Shown piece by piece: positions 1-9,663 of a stretch of 64,000 nucleotides of DNA. How positions within the stretch are numbered: the first letter of the stretch is position 1; each line of letters starts with the position of its first letter. The position numbers and the translations under genes are program-made. Origin of the DNA: Branchiostoma floridae (taxonomy: Eukaryota > Chordata > Leptocardii > Amphioxiformes > Branchiostomatidae); assembly GCF_000003815.2 (NCBI RefSeq), contig NC_049992.1:4212998-4276997 (forward strand). Direction: 5' to 3'. Below the pieces are notes generated by a model that saw only the letters and a list, made by a program, of their open reading frames with translations, was not told where the DNA came from and did not search any database.

Positions 1-82
1 GATGGATGGATGGATGGATGGATGGATGAGTGGGTGGGTGGATGGATGGATGGATGGATGGATGGATGGATGGATGGATGGA
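1..82. repeat. (ATGG)n microsatellite
   Basis: The window opens with about 80 bp of near-perfect GATG/ATGG tetranucleotide repeat, broken by a short GAGTGGGTGG variant. It lies in the intron just downstream, on the minus strand, of the last visible EGF exon of gene A. The repeat is open in one plus frame only because of its simple period. Confidence 0.95.
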
Positions 83-3000
83 CAGAATTAGTAACTCACC
101 TTGCTGACAGTTCTGTCCAGTCCATCCGTGTGAGCAGGTACATTCGTATCCATCATTTTGGTTCAAACAGCGCCCATGTTGGCAGGGCTTCCTGGCACAT
201 GCATATACCTGTATCTCTGTGTGAATTAAATCCAGGTAACCATATAAATAGATATGATATTTTCCTGCATACCTAGCTTTAACAGATGTTAGCATTGCTT
301 TGTAGTGTATAATGTCTATCATCTTAACTTTTCGGGTAGGCAACCGCATGTCATAATTTTTTCCAACAAAACATCTCTAAAACGCAAGGCAATTCTGCAA
401 AGCTACACCAGAAATTCTACATTTTGTGACTACATTGCGTAAAACAACTCACTTCTCTGACAGTTCTGTCCAGTCCATCCAGGTGAGCAGGCACATGTGT
501 ATCCTTTAGCTTGGTTCACACAGCGCCCGCCATGTTGGCACGGGTTTCTGCCATATTCATCTTTGTGTGAAGATGACAATTTGAAAGTCTGTTGAAGGTG
601 GAGCTACACCAACTGGGTTTTACGGTCATACTTTGAACACCCAGAGACTAATTCAAGCATGCATCCAAGGAACATTGAAAAAACAAAAAACACTTAAGAT
701 GGCATAAGGTCTTGCTCAGAACAATTGCCTTTCATTAAGTGTAAACAGAAGTCCAAGAGTTGAAGAATCTATTTATTTTGACTTGGAAATCAGGGAAGAT
801 TTACTGCCTATGGTATCTACACCACAAACGTTAACATAGACTCACCTGTAATCTGGTAGACCTCATTGGCATCAGGCCCGCCTTCGCCGTCCTCTTTACA
901 GGCTGTGGAAGGCCCGTACTTCTTGTAGGTGTTGATCCCATCAGCGGATCCAAAACACTGTCCGCCATGCTGTACAGCAAACATGGTAAAACCACGAGAA
1001 ACTGCAACCTGGTAACACTTGTCTATGGCGTTGGCACGTCTTGTGTAGCGGCCATCTAGTCGTGGATCTGAATTCTCGAGTAGCGACATGGCCCGAGATC
1101 TCCACACGTCTTTCCAGCACCCTAGGTTGATGTACCCACAACTCCCCTTCTCCTTCGCTGTACGAGGAAGAAGATTTTACCGTAAGACTCAAGCACAACG
1201 GGCCCTCTTTCATTATTCTGTTTCGTGTAGATTGTCTTGCTTCTAAGGACGGTGTAAGAAGAAACACATTTTTGAGCTATGTAGGTCTACAACTGTGAAT
1301 GATATAAGAAGAAGTGACTTATTTCGAAGTGAGTTGACTTACTCTATTCCAATCAAGGTTACAATCACAGTAGACAACTAGGCAACTCACCTTGCTGACA
1401 GTTCTGTCCAGTCCATCCAGGTGAGCAGATACATTTGTACCCTCCGTTGTTGTTCTCACAGGTCCCATGCCGGCAAAGGTTCTTCATTGCGCACTCGTCA
1501 ATATCTGTGCCACAACAACAACAACAACAACAGCAACATTTATCATAGTCTTGTCAATTCAAGGAATAAATATTGAATGCCAAAATGTATGGGAACAAAA
1601 AAGTGTGAGAAGGGAACTCACCTTGCTGGCAGTTCCGTCCAGTCCATCCGGGTGAGCAGGTGCATTTGTAACCGCCATCTTTGTTCACACAGCGTCCATG
1701 TTGGCATGGATTCCCGGTGCACTCATTGATGTCTGATAAAAAAGTTGTTTAAGAAAAACCAAGATTGACTTTACTTGATTCTTCCAAAAACGCAAACAAT
1801 AAAAGTCAAGTAGCATTTATGCAAAATGAATAGAAGCCAGAGAAAAGTTACTCACCTTGCTGACAGTTCTGTCCAATCCATCCTGGTGAGCAGGTACATT
1901 TGTAGCCTCCGTTGTTGTTTTCACAGGACCCATGCTGGCAGATGTTCCTCATGGCACACTCGTTAATATCTGTGTAGTAAATAACAGCAACATTAGTCAT
2001 AGTATTGTCAATTCAAGGACTTAATGTTGAAGGCTGAAAAAGTATGGGAATAGGACATTGTAAACTGAAACTCACCCTGCTGACAGTTCTGTCCAGTCCA
2101 TCCTGGTGAGCAGGTACATTTGAATCCTCCATTTTTGTTCACACAGGTCCCATGCTGGCAAAGGTTCTTCGTTGCGCACTCGTCAATATCTGTGCAATAT
2201 ATATAACAGCAGCATTTATCATAGTCTTGTCAATTCAAGGAATTAATATTGAATGCCAAAAATGTATGGGAACAAAAAAGTGTGAGAAGGGAACTCACCT
2301 TGCTGACAGTTTTGACCAGTCCATCCAGGCGAGCAGGTACATTTGTACCCTCCATTGTTGTTCCTACAGGACCCATGCTGGCAGATGTTCCTCATGGCAC
2401 ACTCGTTAATATCTGTGTAGTAAATAACAGCAACATTAGTCATAGTATTGTCAATTCAAGGACTTAATGTTGAAGGCTGAAAAAGTATGGGAACAGAACA
2501 TTGTAAACTGAAACTCACCCTGCTGACAGTTCTGTCCAGTCCATCCAGGTGAGCAGGTACATTTGTAGCCGCCATCTTTGTTCTCACAGCGTCCATGTTG
2601 GCATGGGTTCCCTGCACACTCGTTAATATCTGTGTGATGCATAAGAGAAAATAAGACAAAACGACATAAGCAGATGGTTTTTGCAGGGAATTGATACGTA
2701 TTATGGTTTATAACAGTTACGTTTATCAATATTAAAATAGCCAAATGTGTACGAATAAAATAGTCTGGTAGGAAAAGTACCTTGCTGACAGTTCTGTCCA
2801 GTCCATCCAGGTGGGCAGGTACATTTGTATCCTCCATTTTTGTTCTCACAGGTCCCATGCCGGCAAAGGTTCTTCATTGCACACTCGTCAATATCTGTGC
2901 CACAACAATAACAGCAGCATTTATCATAGTCTTGTCAATTCAAGGAATTGACATTGAATGCCAAAAATGTATGGGAACAAAAAAGTGTGCGAAGGGAACT

Positions 3001-6000
3001 CACCTCGCTGGCAGTTCCGTCCAGTCCATCCTGGTGAGCAGGCACATTTGTAGCCACCATCTTTGTTCACACAGCTTCCATGTTGGCATGGGTTCCTGGT
3101 ACACTCATTGATGTCTGTGTGATTGAGATAGAAGGAAATGTAACGTTTCAGTTGAATTTTGTAGCTGACTGACTGGAAACTAGTAGATGGAAAATATCTC
3201 ACCTCTGTGACAGTTCCTTCCTGTCCATTCATGTGAGCAGGCACAATTGTATCATCCATTGTAGTCTTCACGAGTCCCATGCTGGCAGAAGTTTCTCATT
3301 GTGTTGTAAATAACAGTACCATTAACGATAGAATTATCAACACAGGGCTAGTACCTTGATGCTAAGATTCTCAATACTCAAAGTTTGTAGCAGCAAAATG
3401 TGCAAAAAATAACTCACCTTGGTTACAGTTCTGTCCAGTCCATCCAGGTGAGCAGGTACATTTGTAGCTGCCAGCTTTGTTCACACAGCGTCCATGTTGG
3501 CATGGGTTCCTGGTACACTCATTGATGTCTTTAGGAGAAGGAAAGAAATATTATTCATAAATCTAAGCCCATTATCTTTATGAAGATAAGCCATGAAAGT
3601 ACACACAGACACACAGACTAAGGACCCACCTTGCTGACAGTTCTGTCCAGTCCATCCTGGTGAGCAGGTACATTTGTAGCCACCATCTTCGTTCACACAG
3701 CGTCCATGTTGGCATGGTTTCTCCACACACTCGTCAATATCTGTAATGAAAAATTGTGTAACTATGAGAGTAGTAGCTGAAATTTAGACGGTAGATGTTG
3801 AATGTATAGCAAGGAATTAAAAAAGTCTGTAATTAGAACTCACCTTGCTGACAGTTCTGTCCAGTCCATCCAGGTGAGCAGGTACATTTGGAGCCACCAT
3901 CTTTGTTCACACAGCGTCCATGTTGGCATGGGTTCTTGGTGCACTCATTGATGTCTTTAGGATAAAGAAAGAAATACTATTCATCAATCTAAAGCCCATT
4001 ATTTTTCTGAAGATAAGCCATGAAAGTACACACAGACACACAGACTAAGTATCCACCTTGCTGACAGTTCTGTCCAGTCCATCCAGGTGAGCAGGTACAT
4101 TTGTAGTCGCCATCTTTGTTCACACAGTGTCCATGTTGGCATGGGTTCCTGGTGCACTCATTGATGTCTGTGGGACAACAGATAGAAATGAGATAACTGT
4201 AGTTAGATGAAATATACCTACAATGGCACAATGTTGGGCACTCAACCTAGATCAAAGTTGATGAGAAATTCACTTCTGGAAGCATTTAATTGGCGTGTGG
4301 TCTTACCTTCTGTTGACAGAGACATGCCAGTCGTTAGTTGGATTCCGGGGTGTGAGCTGACATCTGTAACCGCCTTAGTTGACCCACCTTTTGAAGGGAA
4401 AAACGTCAGTGGAGTCGAAAAGGTCACAGTCGTGATGTTTTCTTTAACCAGCTCTAAAGTTGAAGAGAAAAGGACTCATGAATAAAGAACATTTTGCAGA
4501 AGGCGGCCAAAATTTCCTCATCAAATGCATTAAACACCTCTGCCTTGAACACAGCAATAAAAGAATCTCACCTTTTGGACTGTTCTGTTCAAGTCATTCA
4601 GCTGAGCAGGTGCATTTGCTAGCTACCAACACTGATTAATTTCCATGTAACCCTTTAAAGTTGTTGAATACCTAACCAAAACTCACCTTGCTGAAAGCTC
4701 TATCCAGTCGAGGGGTATGTTGGATAAGGAAAACTCTGATGAGCAAATGCAAACTTAGGAAATCTGCTTGTGGTCTTACCCGTCGTTGATAGAAGCGTGG
4801 CTGGTGAGGTATCGTTTTTAACTGTGGTGTTCGCGTACGGTTCAGTTGATTCCAAAGGCAGTGTGGTCACAAAGACGTCAATTGAGATGTTAGCCTCGTA
4901 GACTGCCGTCCATGAAGTACCAGACTTTGATGCAAAATCAGATGCAGGTGGAGTCGGATAGCTGATGTCCGAGCTGTTTTTGTTGTGAAACGTCGCCCCC
5001 CATGGATTGCGAGAATTGCCTATCTTCTCGCCGGTCACCAAACCACCCTACAAAGAGGTCCATAACTTGAAGCCTAGAATTTTAAAGTGCTAAAGCCTTG
5101 CTTGTCTCGAACGTAGCTAGTTATACAATTAAAAGATATGATGGTGAACATGAAAACAAGTCTGATGTTTTCAAGACTCTTGACAAACATAGAGAACTTA
5201 ATATTCATGTTTAAAAAAATAATTTCGTGTATAGCGCATCCTCGCATTCAATGAAAGGTGGGTAAAGATGAAACGTTACCTACCTTTACGTTTGTCCCTA
5301 GAAAGAGACCGCCAGGTACCAAACCTTCGGCGATGAACAGAAGCCCCGCCACCAGCACTGCGCAGCCGATCATAACCCTCCAAGCACTGCTAGATTTCAT
5401 CTTATTCCACAGTTCTACGGCATGACCTGAGATTCATGATTCATGAAAGTAAATTAGAATAGCAAAAAACGTTGCTGTTATATCACTATTTCTTACTTGC
5501 TACAATGAGCATAACGCTAACCGCTGGGTATGATAGCCATGTGGTTAGGATTAATGGCCTTCAATTAACCTTGACCTTTGTCTTGCCAAGACCTATCCAC
5601 TTACCAAATATCATAAAGATCCATCCAAATGTTCTTAAGTAACTACGTTATGCTGGCCACAAATACTTTTAGTACCCGGAAACACAAACATGCTCACAAG
5701 CAATCACACAGGCGGACGAAAACCAATATCTTCATTTTCATTGGTGTTGCCTAATCCAAAGTTTGTCAAGCCCTAGTTTTAGTTCTATTCGATCGTGACG
5801 TACCTCTAACTTTGTGGCAAAAGCCAGGTGCATCAGTATCTCCATCTCCGCTGGTTTCTGCTGATGTGTAGGTTGTATCGGTGCACGACTCTTCAGTGTG
5901 CTCTGGATTTACCATCACGTGGTCTCCCATGTCGAGACGGTGCGCAGCACTTCGCGACCCAGATCTCAAGACACTTTCATCACGAGGATCCACGTCTTTG

Positions 6001-6368
6001 AGCTTTCCTGCTGGCAACGTTTGCGGGACATTTCTGCCATCCGTGTCTGTGTCATCCTGTTTCTTTGGCCCAGAACTAGAAGCGAAGACACTGTAACCAT
6101 GCGGATCCACGTCTTCATACTTCCTGCTGACTTCTTCATTCCTTCCGTATACCTCTTCTTTCTTTTTGTCCTCCTTGTCAACACGGCGAGGGTTTCTTGC
6201 CGGCAAAGGCGGTGGCTCGTTTCCACCATCCAAAGCTTCATCGGACGGTTTCTGTAATCCAGGACCCAATGCAAAGATGCCATAACCATGCGGATCTACG
6301 TCTTCATACTTTCTGTGTGATTCTTCATTCCCCGAATCTTCAGCTTGTTTCTTCTCTTTGTCTCCCAT
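1..6368 (-). CDS. Gene A: type II membrane receptor with tyrosine/SH3-motif tail, stalk, EGF array and GCWKD module (3' partial)
   Basis: This is a multi-exon minus-strand gene that runs off the left edge. Visible coding exons in transcript order are 6368-5804 (cytoplasmic tail), 5414-5284 (transmembrane), 5047-4780 and 4453-4307 (stalk), twelve EGF exons from 4167 to 1391, 1157-846 (GCWKD module), 560-453 and 216-100 (EGF). Donor and acceptor phases agree throughout: phase 1 everywhere except phase 0 between the transmembrane and first stalk exons. There is no signal peptide, one membrane segment and an acidic N-terminal tail, so I infer N-in/C-out (type II) topology with the EGF modules outside. 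The layout matches gene B at 33558-41693, including a shared stalk end, HPGI..TT...SLST. Function is not known; a cell-surface recognition receptor with a signalling tail is an inference. It resembles Notch only in the EGF repeats. Confidence 0.85.
100..216 (-). CDS. Gene A EGF exon (most 3' visible)
   Basis: A phase 1-1 exon of 117 nt encoding one EGF module. On the minus strand it starts after an acceptor ending CACAG and stops before a GTGAG donor. The usual DINEC start is replaced by a longer EIQVYAC, with all six cysteines kept (ACARKPC...RC..Y.C.C...C). It is the last exon of gene A inside the window; the gene must continue beyond position 1. Confidence 0.8.
453..560 (-). CDS. Gene A EGF exon lacking its first cysteine
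   Basis: A phase 1-1 exon of 108 nt. The acceptor ends ACAAAG and the donor is A|GTGAGT. The encoded module begins [14 protein letters not shown] where neighbours read [15 protein letters not shown]. The first of the six EGF cysteines is therefore missing and an extra Gly sits in the second loop. The rest ([20 protein letters not shown]) is normal. It lies between the GCWKD module and the last EGF exon. The splice sites and reading frame are intact, so it is probably translated. Confidence 0.75.
846..1157 (-). CDS. Gene A exon encoding a GCWKD-type Cys-rich module
   Basis: A single 312-nt phase 1-1 exon encoding about 104 residues. Landmarks in order are [64 protein letters not shown] and [12 protein letters not shown]. 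From memory, modules of this type are common in secreted and membrane proteins of amphioxus and cnidarians. They resemble WSC-type carbohydrate-binding domains in having GC near the start, an AI..C helix and a GG.C turn, but I cannot assign the family with certainty. Gene B has no equivalent exon. The acceptor reads GTACAG and the donor ACAG|GTGAGT. The reading frame is intact. Confidence 0.8.
1391..4167 (-). CDS. Gene A array of twelve single-exon EGF modules
   Basis: Twelve phase 1-1 exons of 111 or 114 nt, each one EGF module. Plus-strand coordinates are 4057-4167, 3844-3954, 3630-3740, 3418-3528, 3004-3114, 2781-2894, 2519-2629, 2299-2412, 2076-2189, 1856-1969, 1622-1732 and 1391-1504. 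The typical start is [15 protein letters not shown] and the typical end [12 protein letters not shown]. The D-I/N-E-C start plus Asn and an aromatic in the GGYKC turn fits calcium-binding EGF. The 114-nt exons form a subclass with an extra residue ([16 protein letters not shown]). Most donors are GTGAG; variants are GTAC (after 2781), GTGGG (3630) and GTGGA (4057). Introns are also near-repeats, so whole exon-intron units have duplicated. A decayed unit sits at 3203-3305. Confidence 0.9.
3203..3305 (-). pseudogene. Decayed EGF exon inside the gene A array
   Basis: The minus strand still reads like an EGF exon (NFCQHGT, then [14 protein letters not shown], and a CACAGAG|GTGAGA donor). The expected third cysteine codon is CGT, an in-frame TGA replaces the Gly before the conserved Tyr, and the DINEC start with its acceptor is gone. 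Inclusion would truncate the receptor, so it is a relic that must be skipped. Confidence 0.8.
4307..4453 (-). CDS. Gene A second stalk exon
   Basis: A 147-nt phase 1-1 exon between the first stalk exon and the EGF array. It encodes a Ser/Thr-rich linker with one N-glycosylation sequon (ENITT) and the segment [18 protein letters not shown]. The same segment ends the stalk of gene B ([18 protein letters not shown]), which shows the two genes are paralogues outside the EGF modules too. The donor is GAAG|GTAAG and the acceptor CTTTAG. Confidence 0.8.
4568..4712 (-). pseudogene. Two degraded EGF exon fragments
   Basis: On the minus strand, 4568-4650 keeps the spacing of an EGF exon 3' half but with many substitutions. 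4682-4712 keeps only the last EGF codons plus a CAAG|GTGAG-like donor. Neither has an acceptor or a full cysteine set. They look like dead units left at the N-terminal edge of the array. Confidence 0.6.
4780..5047 (-). CDS. Gene A first stalk exon (extracellular)
   Basis: A 268-nt exon, entered in phase 0 (TTTGTAG|GGT) and left in phase 1 (ACGG|GTAAG). It encodes about 89 residues rich in Ser, Thr and Pro with several NxS/T sequons (NSS, NIS, NTT, NDT). It sits immediately outside the membrane segment. Composition suggests a glycosylated stalk. The corresponding exon of gene B is 1030 nt long, so the stalks differ about threefold in length. Confidence 0.8.
5284..5414 (-). CDS. Gene A transmembrane exon
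   Basis: A 131-nt exon, phase 1 in and phase 0 out (AAG|GTAGGT). It encodes [20 protein letters not shown] followed by [16 protein letters not shown]. There is one hydrophobic span of about 20 residues preceded by Lys/Arg and followed by a short extracellular linker. The positive side is N-terminal, which supports N-in topology. The exon aligns in position, phase and length with the transmembrane exon of gene B at 33982-34115. Confidence 0.85.
5804..6368 (-). CDS. Gene A cytoplasmic tail exon with YEDVDPHGY and PPPLPARNP motifs
   Basis: The first coding exon encodes 188 residues plus one base (AGAG|GTACGT, phase 1). I chose the ATG at 6368 (context CAACATGGG) because no ATG lies upstream in frame. 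Two tyrosine modules are intact: [13 protein letters not shown] near residue 20 and [13 protein letters not shown] near 83. A third, [12 protein letters not shown] near 123, has lost its Tyr. PPPLPARNP near residue 52 fits a class II SH3 ligand; its second copy reads PQTLPAGK and has lost the Arg. A LDMGDH...[11 protein letters not shown] segment follows, as in the other tail copies. High Asp, Glu and Lys content suggests an unstructured signalling tail. Phosphorylation is inferred. Confidence 0.8.
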
Positions 6369-6900
6369 GTTGAGATATGTACTGCTTGTCCGACGATTGC
6401 CTGGTTTTGGTCCTAGGTTACACAAAGTTCTAAAAATTAAAGTTTATGTCAAGGCATACTTTTGAATTTTGTTTTGTACGTTTTGTGTTTTGTTTTTGTT
6501 TGCTGTTCTTGTGAGTAGAATGTTTTAAGTTGGCCAACATACATTACAACATGACTATGTGCAAATATAAATTTTTGACATCTGTCTTTCTAAATTACCA
6601 GTGGCAGTAGGATCCTTCACACAATTCTAAAGCGCGACATAATAATGTGATTACATGCTCCCATCCTTAGGCAGGGACTTATATGTACGGTTATTTTGTT
6701 CGATTCCCTTTAGGCCATGTAAGTTTAATTTCCTGTTTCTTAGATTTAAAAGAAACGCGTCAGATCAAAATATGAATATGTGGATACGTAGCCTATATAT
6801 TGCAAAGTGTGGAATAGATCATGCTTAAATGTCTTCAGTCGTAGATATATATAGGTAGATTTCACTTCGTCTTGACGAACAACATAACGCACCTTTGTGG
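6369..6900. other. No gene seen
   Basis: AT-rich sequence upstream of gene A. It should hold the gene A promoter and any 5' UTR exon, but I see no clear TATA box, splice donor or coding potential. Confidence 0.5.
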
Positions 6901-6909
6901 GAAAGGAGT

Positions 6910-7114
6910 TAGTCTCTACCAGACTCCGGATCGCTGGAAAATCGGAGAAATGGAACAAATAGAGAGGAATATAACCGGCCAGGGAACAGCTCGCGATCCT
7001 AGATCCGTAGATCGCGTGCTGTTCCCTGGCCGGTTATATTTCTCTGGCCGGCTTACTCCTCTATTTGTTCCATTTCTACGATTTTTCCAGCGATCCGGAG
7101 TCCGGTAGAGACTA
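6910..7114. mobile_element. 205-bp palindromic MITE with 9-bp target duplication
   Basis: The ends TAGTCTCTACC and GGTAGAGACTA are exact inverse copies. The arms pair for roughly 80-95 bp (GACTCCGGATCGCTGGAAA, then ACCGGCCAGGGAACAG) around a short centre. The flanks carry a perfect 9-bp direct repeat GAAAGGAGT at 6901-6909 and 7115-7123, which fixes the ends. A 9-bp duplication is typical of Mutator-like transposons, but the superfamily is inferred. There is no coding capacity. Confidence 0.9.
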
Positions 7115-7123
7115 GAAAGGAGT

Positions 7124-7619
7124 CACAAGTGTTTCAACAGGTGTAAAATATGGAGAATAAGATGGTTCATCACATCTGCTTGGAGGTTAGCTAGGAAGAT
7201 AATGTGTATCTCAATTGAGGATAAGCTATATCTCAATTGATCAATCGATCAGCATTTTAATTGATCCATCCTTATCAATCAGCCGGCAGAAGAGTACAGT
7301 AGTATAAACAACAACAATTTGATTTATACAACCACTTACAATACCTCTCTATATGTGATGCAATTGTACAATGTATAAACCCTATGCATGTCATAACACG
7401 TCAGCTAACAATCGCGAAGGGAATGAAAACACATGTACACAGAACTACACATACCTTAGTTTGCTACAGGTGTCTTGAATTTTTCGGCGTTTCAGTTAGA
7501 GCAACATGTCGTACGAAAAAGACAGAAAAAAGCGCCCACCTACGTTTCTGGATCGACGCAAAAAGAATCACTAAGCAGACTGATAACAAAACTACAAGAC
7601 AGACCGATGAAAAGATTTA
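7124..7619. other. No gene seen
   Basis: AT-rich sequence with repeated CTCAATTGA words at 7200-7260. I see no convincing coding sequence, RNA gene or bounded repeat. Confidence 0.5.
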
Positions 7620-8770
7620 AAAGGGGCAGATTTAATTTCAAGCAGCATGATTGTTGTTTGCGGCGATTCCTCTTCAATATGCATTCACTGTTACACAACC
7701 CACCCGAATTAACGCTTACAAATACAGAAATGTTTTGACTTCTGTTGTAATCTTTATCTGTTTAAACTGAAAATGCTTCACTTCAATCAAAGACTGACAA
7801 TGACACCATGTGTTCTTTGTTGACTGGGCCCCATTGAGTTGAATGGGACTCCAGATGTTTAAAAATTCAAGAACTGAATAAACATAAGTATACACGTCAA
7901 TGGAGGCTAGACATTCAGATATAATAAAGATATACAAACGTTACTCAAGCAACTAGATATATTTTGTTGCCCCTCAGACGTTTCACATAGCAGCATCTTT
8001 CATCAGTGACATAAATACTTAAATCTTTAAATATCATACAAACATGGATAGATCTCTTTTAATGGTAATCGTAACTCTGTAACTTTTATGTGTTCTGTAT
8101 ATACACAATGTAGATTCAGTAATTAAACTGTTGCTGCTGTCTGAAGCTGTCCACATTATTTTCAATACCGTAAAAATACGAAACATTTGTCAAGTTATTT
8201 TCAACACCATAAAAATGTGAAATTATTCAGTCTTAGCTCCACACACAAGCCTTGACAACTGCATAGTATATGCTTATCAATAGTTCCTAGAACGGTATGA
8301 AGTCACGTAGCAAGAATTCCAAATAAGGCGCTTGTACAGACGTAGAAGTGTGAGACTAATTATAAAACACGTGGACTGAATGCATCGACCTTCAGCTGTA
8401 GAAGAGACCAAGTAAAACTGGAGTTCATCACGTATTTTTTCTGCATACCATAACTTTAATCTGCACTGAATAAAACACAGGGTGCTGTTTGCCCGGTAAA
8501 GGCTTAAAATTGCTTCGCATATTCCATTATAGCATTTATTAAATACACGTGCAGCAAATTACAAGATGAAACATATCACTAAATAAAATTCTGATGATTT
8601 TGATTCTAAATGCAGAGCGCAGAATAGAACATTCTGTTTGAACAGTAATATTCATAATCAAAAGCAATATTCATAATCTGTCCTGGGATGCATTTTCGTA
8701 ATCACAGCGTCTCATCGACTGAAGACTACGCACCTTAGCTGTCAGCATGTGGTGAAAACAGCCGTTTGAG
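7620..8770. repeat. Diverged duplicated segment, partner at 43985-45085
   Basis: Scattered blocks match the second segment in the same order. They include AGCAGCATGATTGTTGTT, GTAATCTTTATCTGTTTAAA, GGGCCCCATTGA, ACTCAAGCAACT then CAGACGTTTCA, AATATTCATAATCAAAAGCA, and GCTGTCAGCA. Each copy lies a few kilobases upstream of a plus-strand tail exon (14191 and 46000). It may be an old segmental duplication or an interspersed repeat family. No intact gene is visible. Confidence 0.6.
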
Positions 8771-8789
8771 GTATTTACAGTATCTTCTT

Positions 8790-8995
8790 CATTTTATTTT
8801 TTATTCATTTATTTGCACGACAACAAAATACATACGAAATACAGAAAACAATGTATAAAAACAGGTGCAGGAGGAGGGCAAAACCTGCAACAGTTTGTGA
8901 TATGTCCTCCTTCTCTATACTAAACAAAATTGTATGATCAATGAACAATAAATAACAAAGAAGAGTAACCAACACATACCATGTGTTAATCAAAT
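8790..8995 (-). mobile_element. Possible LINE 3' tail
   Basis: The minus strand reads like the 3' end of a CR1-type LINE: a pyrimidine-rich stretch, then AATAAATGAATAAAAAATAA close to the end. No reverse transcriptase codons are visible next to it, so the assignment rests on texture only. Confidence 0.3.
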
Positions 8996-9660
8996 AATGA
9001 TAGTTATATCAATTAAGATAAGATAATACTACTACAAGGGACTAGGGTGGTTTATGAGATGGGTTTTCAGGGCAATTTGGAATGTAAGAAAAAAGTTTTT
9101 TTTTGAATATTTGTCTAAAGGCTGTTCAATATTACGACACATCTGTATTTTACGGAGGACTGCGATAATGATGCTCGGAAGAGAGGAATATGTAATTGAT
9201 TTCTTTGCCTGGTATGATAGTAATGTACAAGTGAATTATGGTTAGAAAAGTTTCAAATATATCTTCAAAGATATCTGTGACGTGTCGTCGTGTAACGTAA
9301 CATTAATTACTACAGCGGGCCTTACCGTCTTGGGCCACCGAATAAACTGTCCTAGCTGCCCGATCCCGGATGGCCCCCAGGGTAACCAAGTGGCTGTAAA
9401 TACAGAAAAGCACGGCACCTATACTGTACAAAATGTAGGAATGATAATCATTGTAATTCAACTCGTCTTGCAACGTTAGAGTCTTATATTTCTATCGTTT
9501 TGTCGTGCTATTTCGTTATCTTTCAAAAGGTCGCATGAGTCCATTTCAATTCAAATGAATGTTCATTGCTTTATGATTAGGTCAGATCGCACGCATGCGC
9601 GTACCGTATTGTATTGTATCGCATTATGTTATTCAAGCAGACTTATCAGGGTCAAAGACT
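8996..9660. other. No gene seen
   Basis: Mixed-composition sequence without a supported gene or repeat boundary. Short open frames at 9054-9245 and 9282-9479 have no recognisable domain. Confidence 0.4.
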
Positions 9661-9663
9661 ATC

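Noticed and set aside
1391-4167. Notch or Delta orthologue
   Set aside because: The EGF modules are generic. There are no LNR, DSL or ankyrin exons, and the N-terminal tail, transmembrane order and lectin-bearing paralogue do not fit.
4242-4427. Independent small gene
   Set aside because: It is part of the gene A stalk exon 4307-4453 read past its donor.
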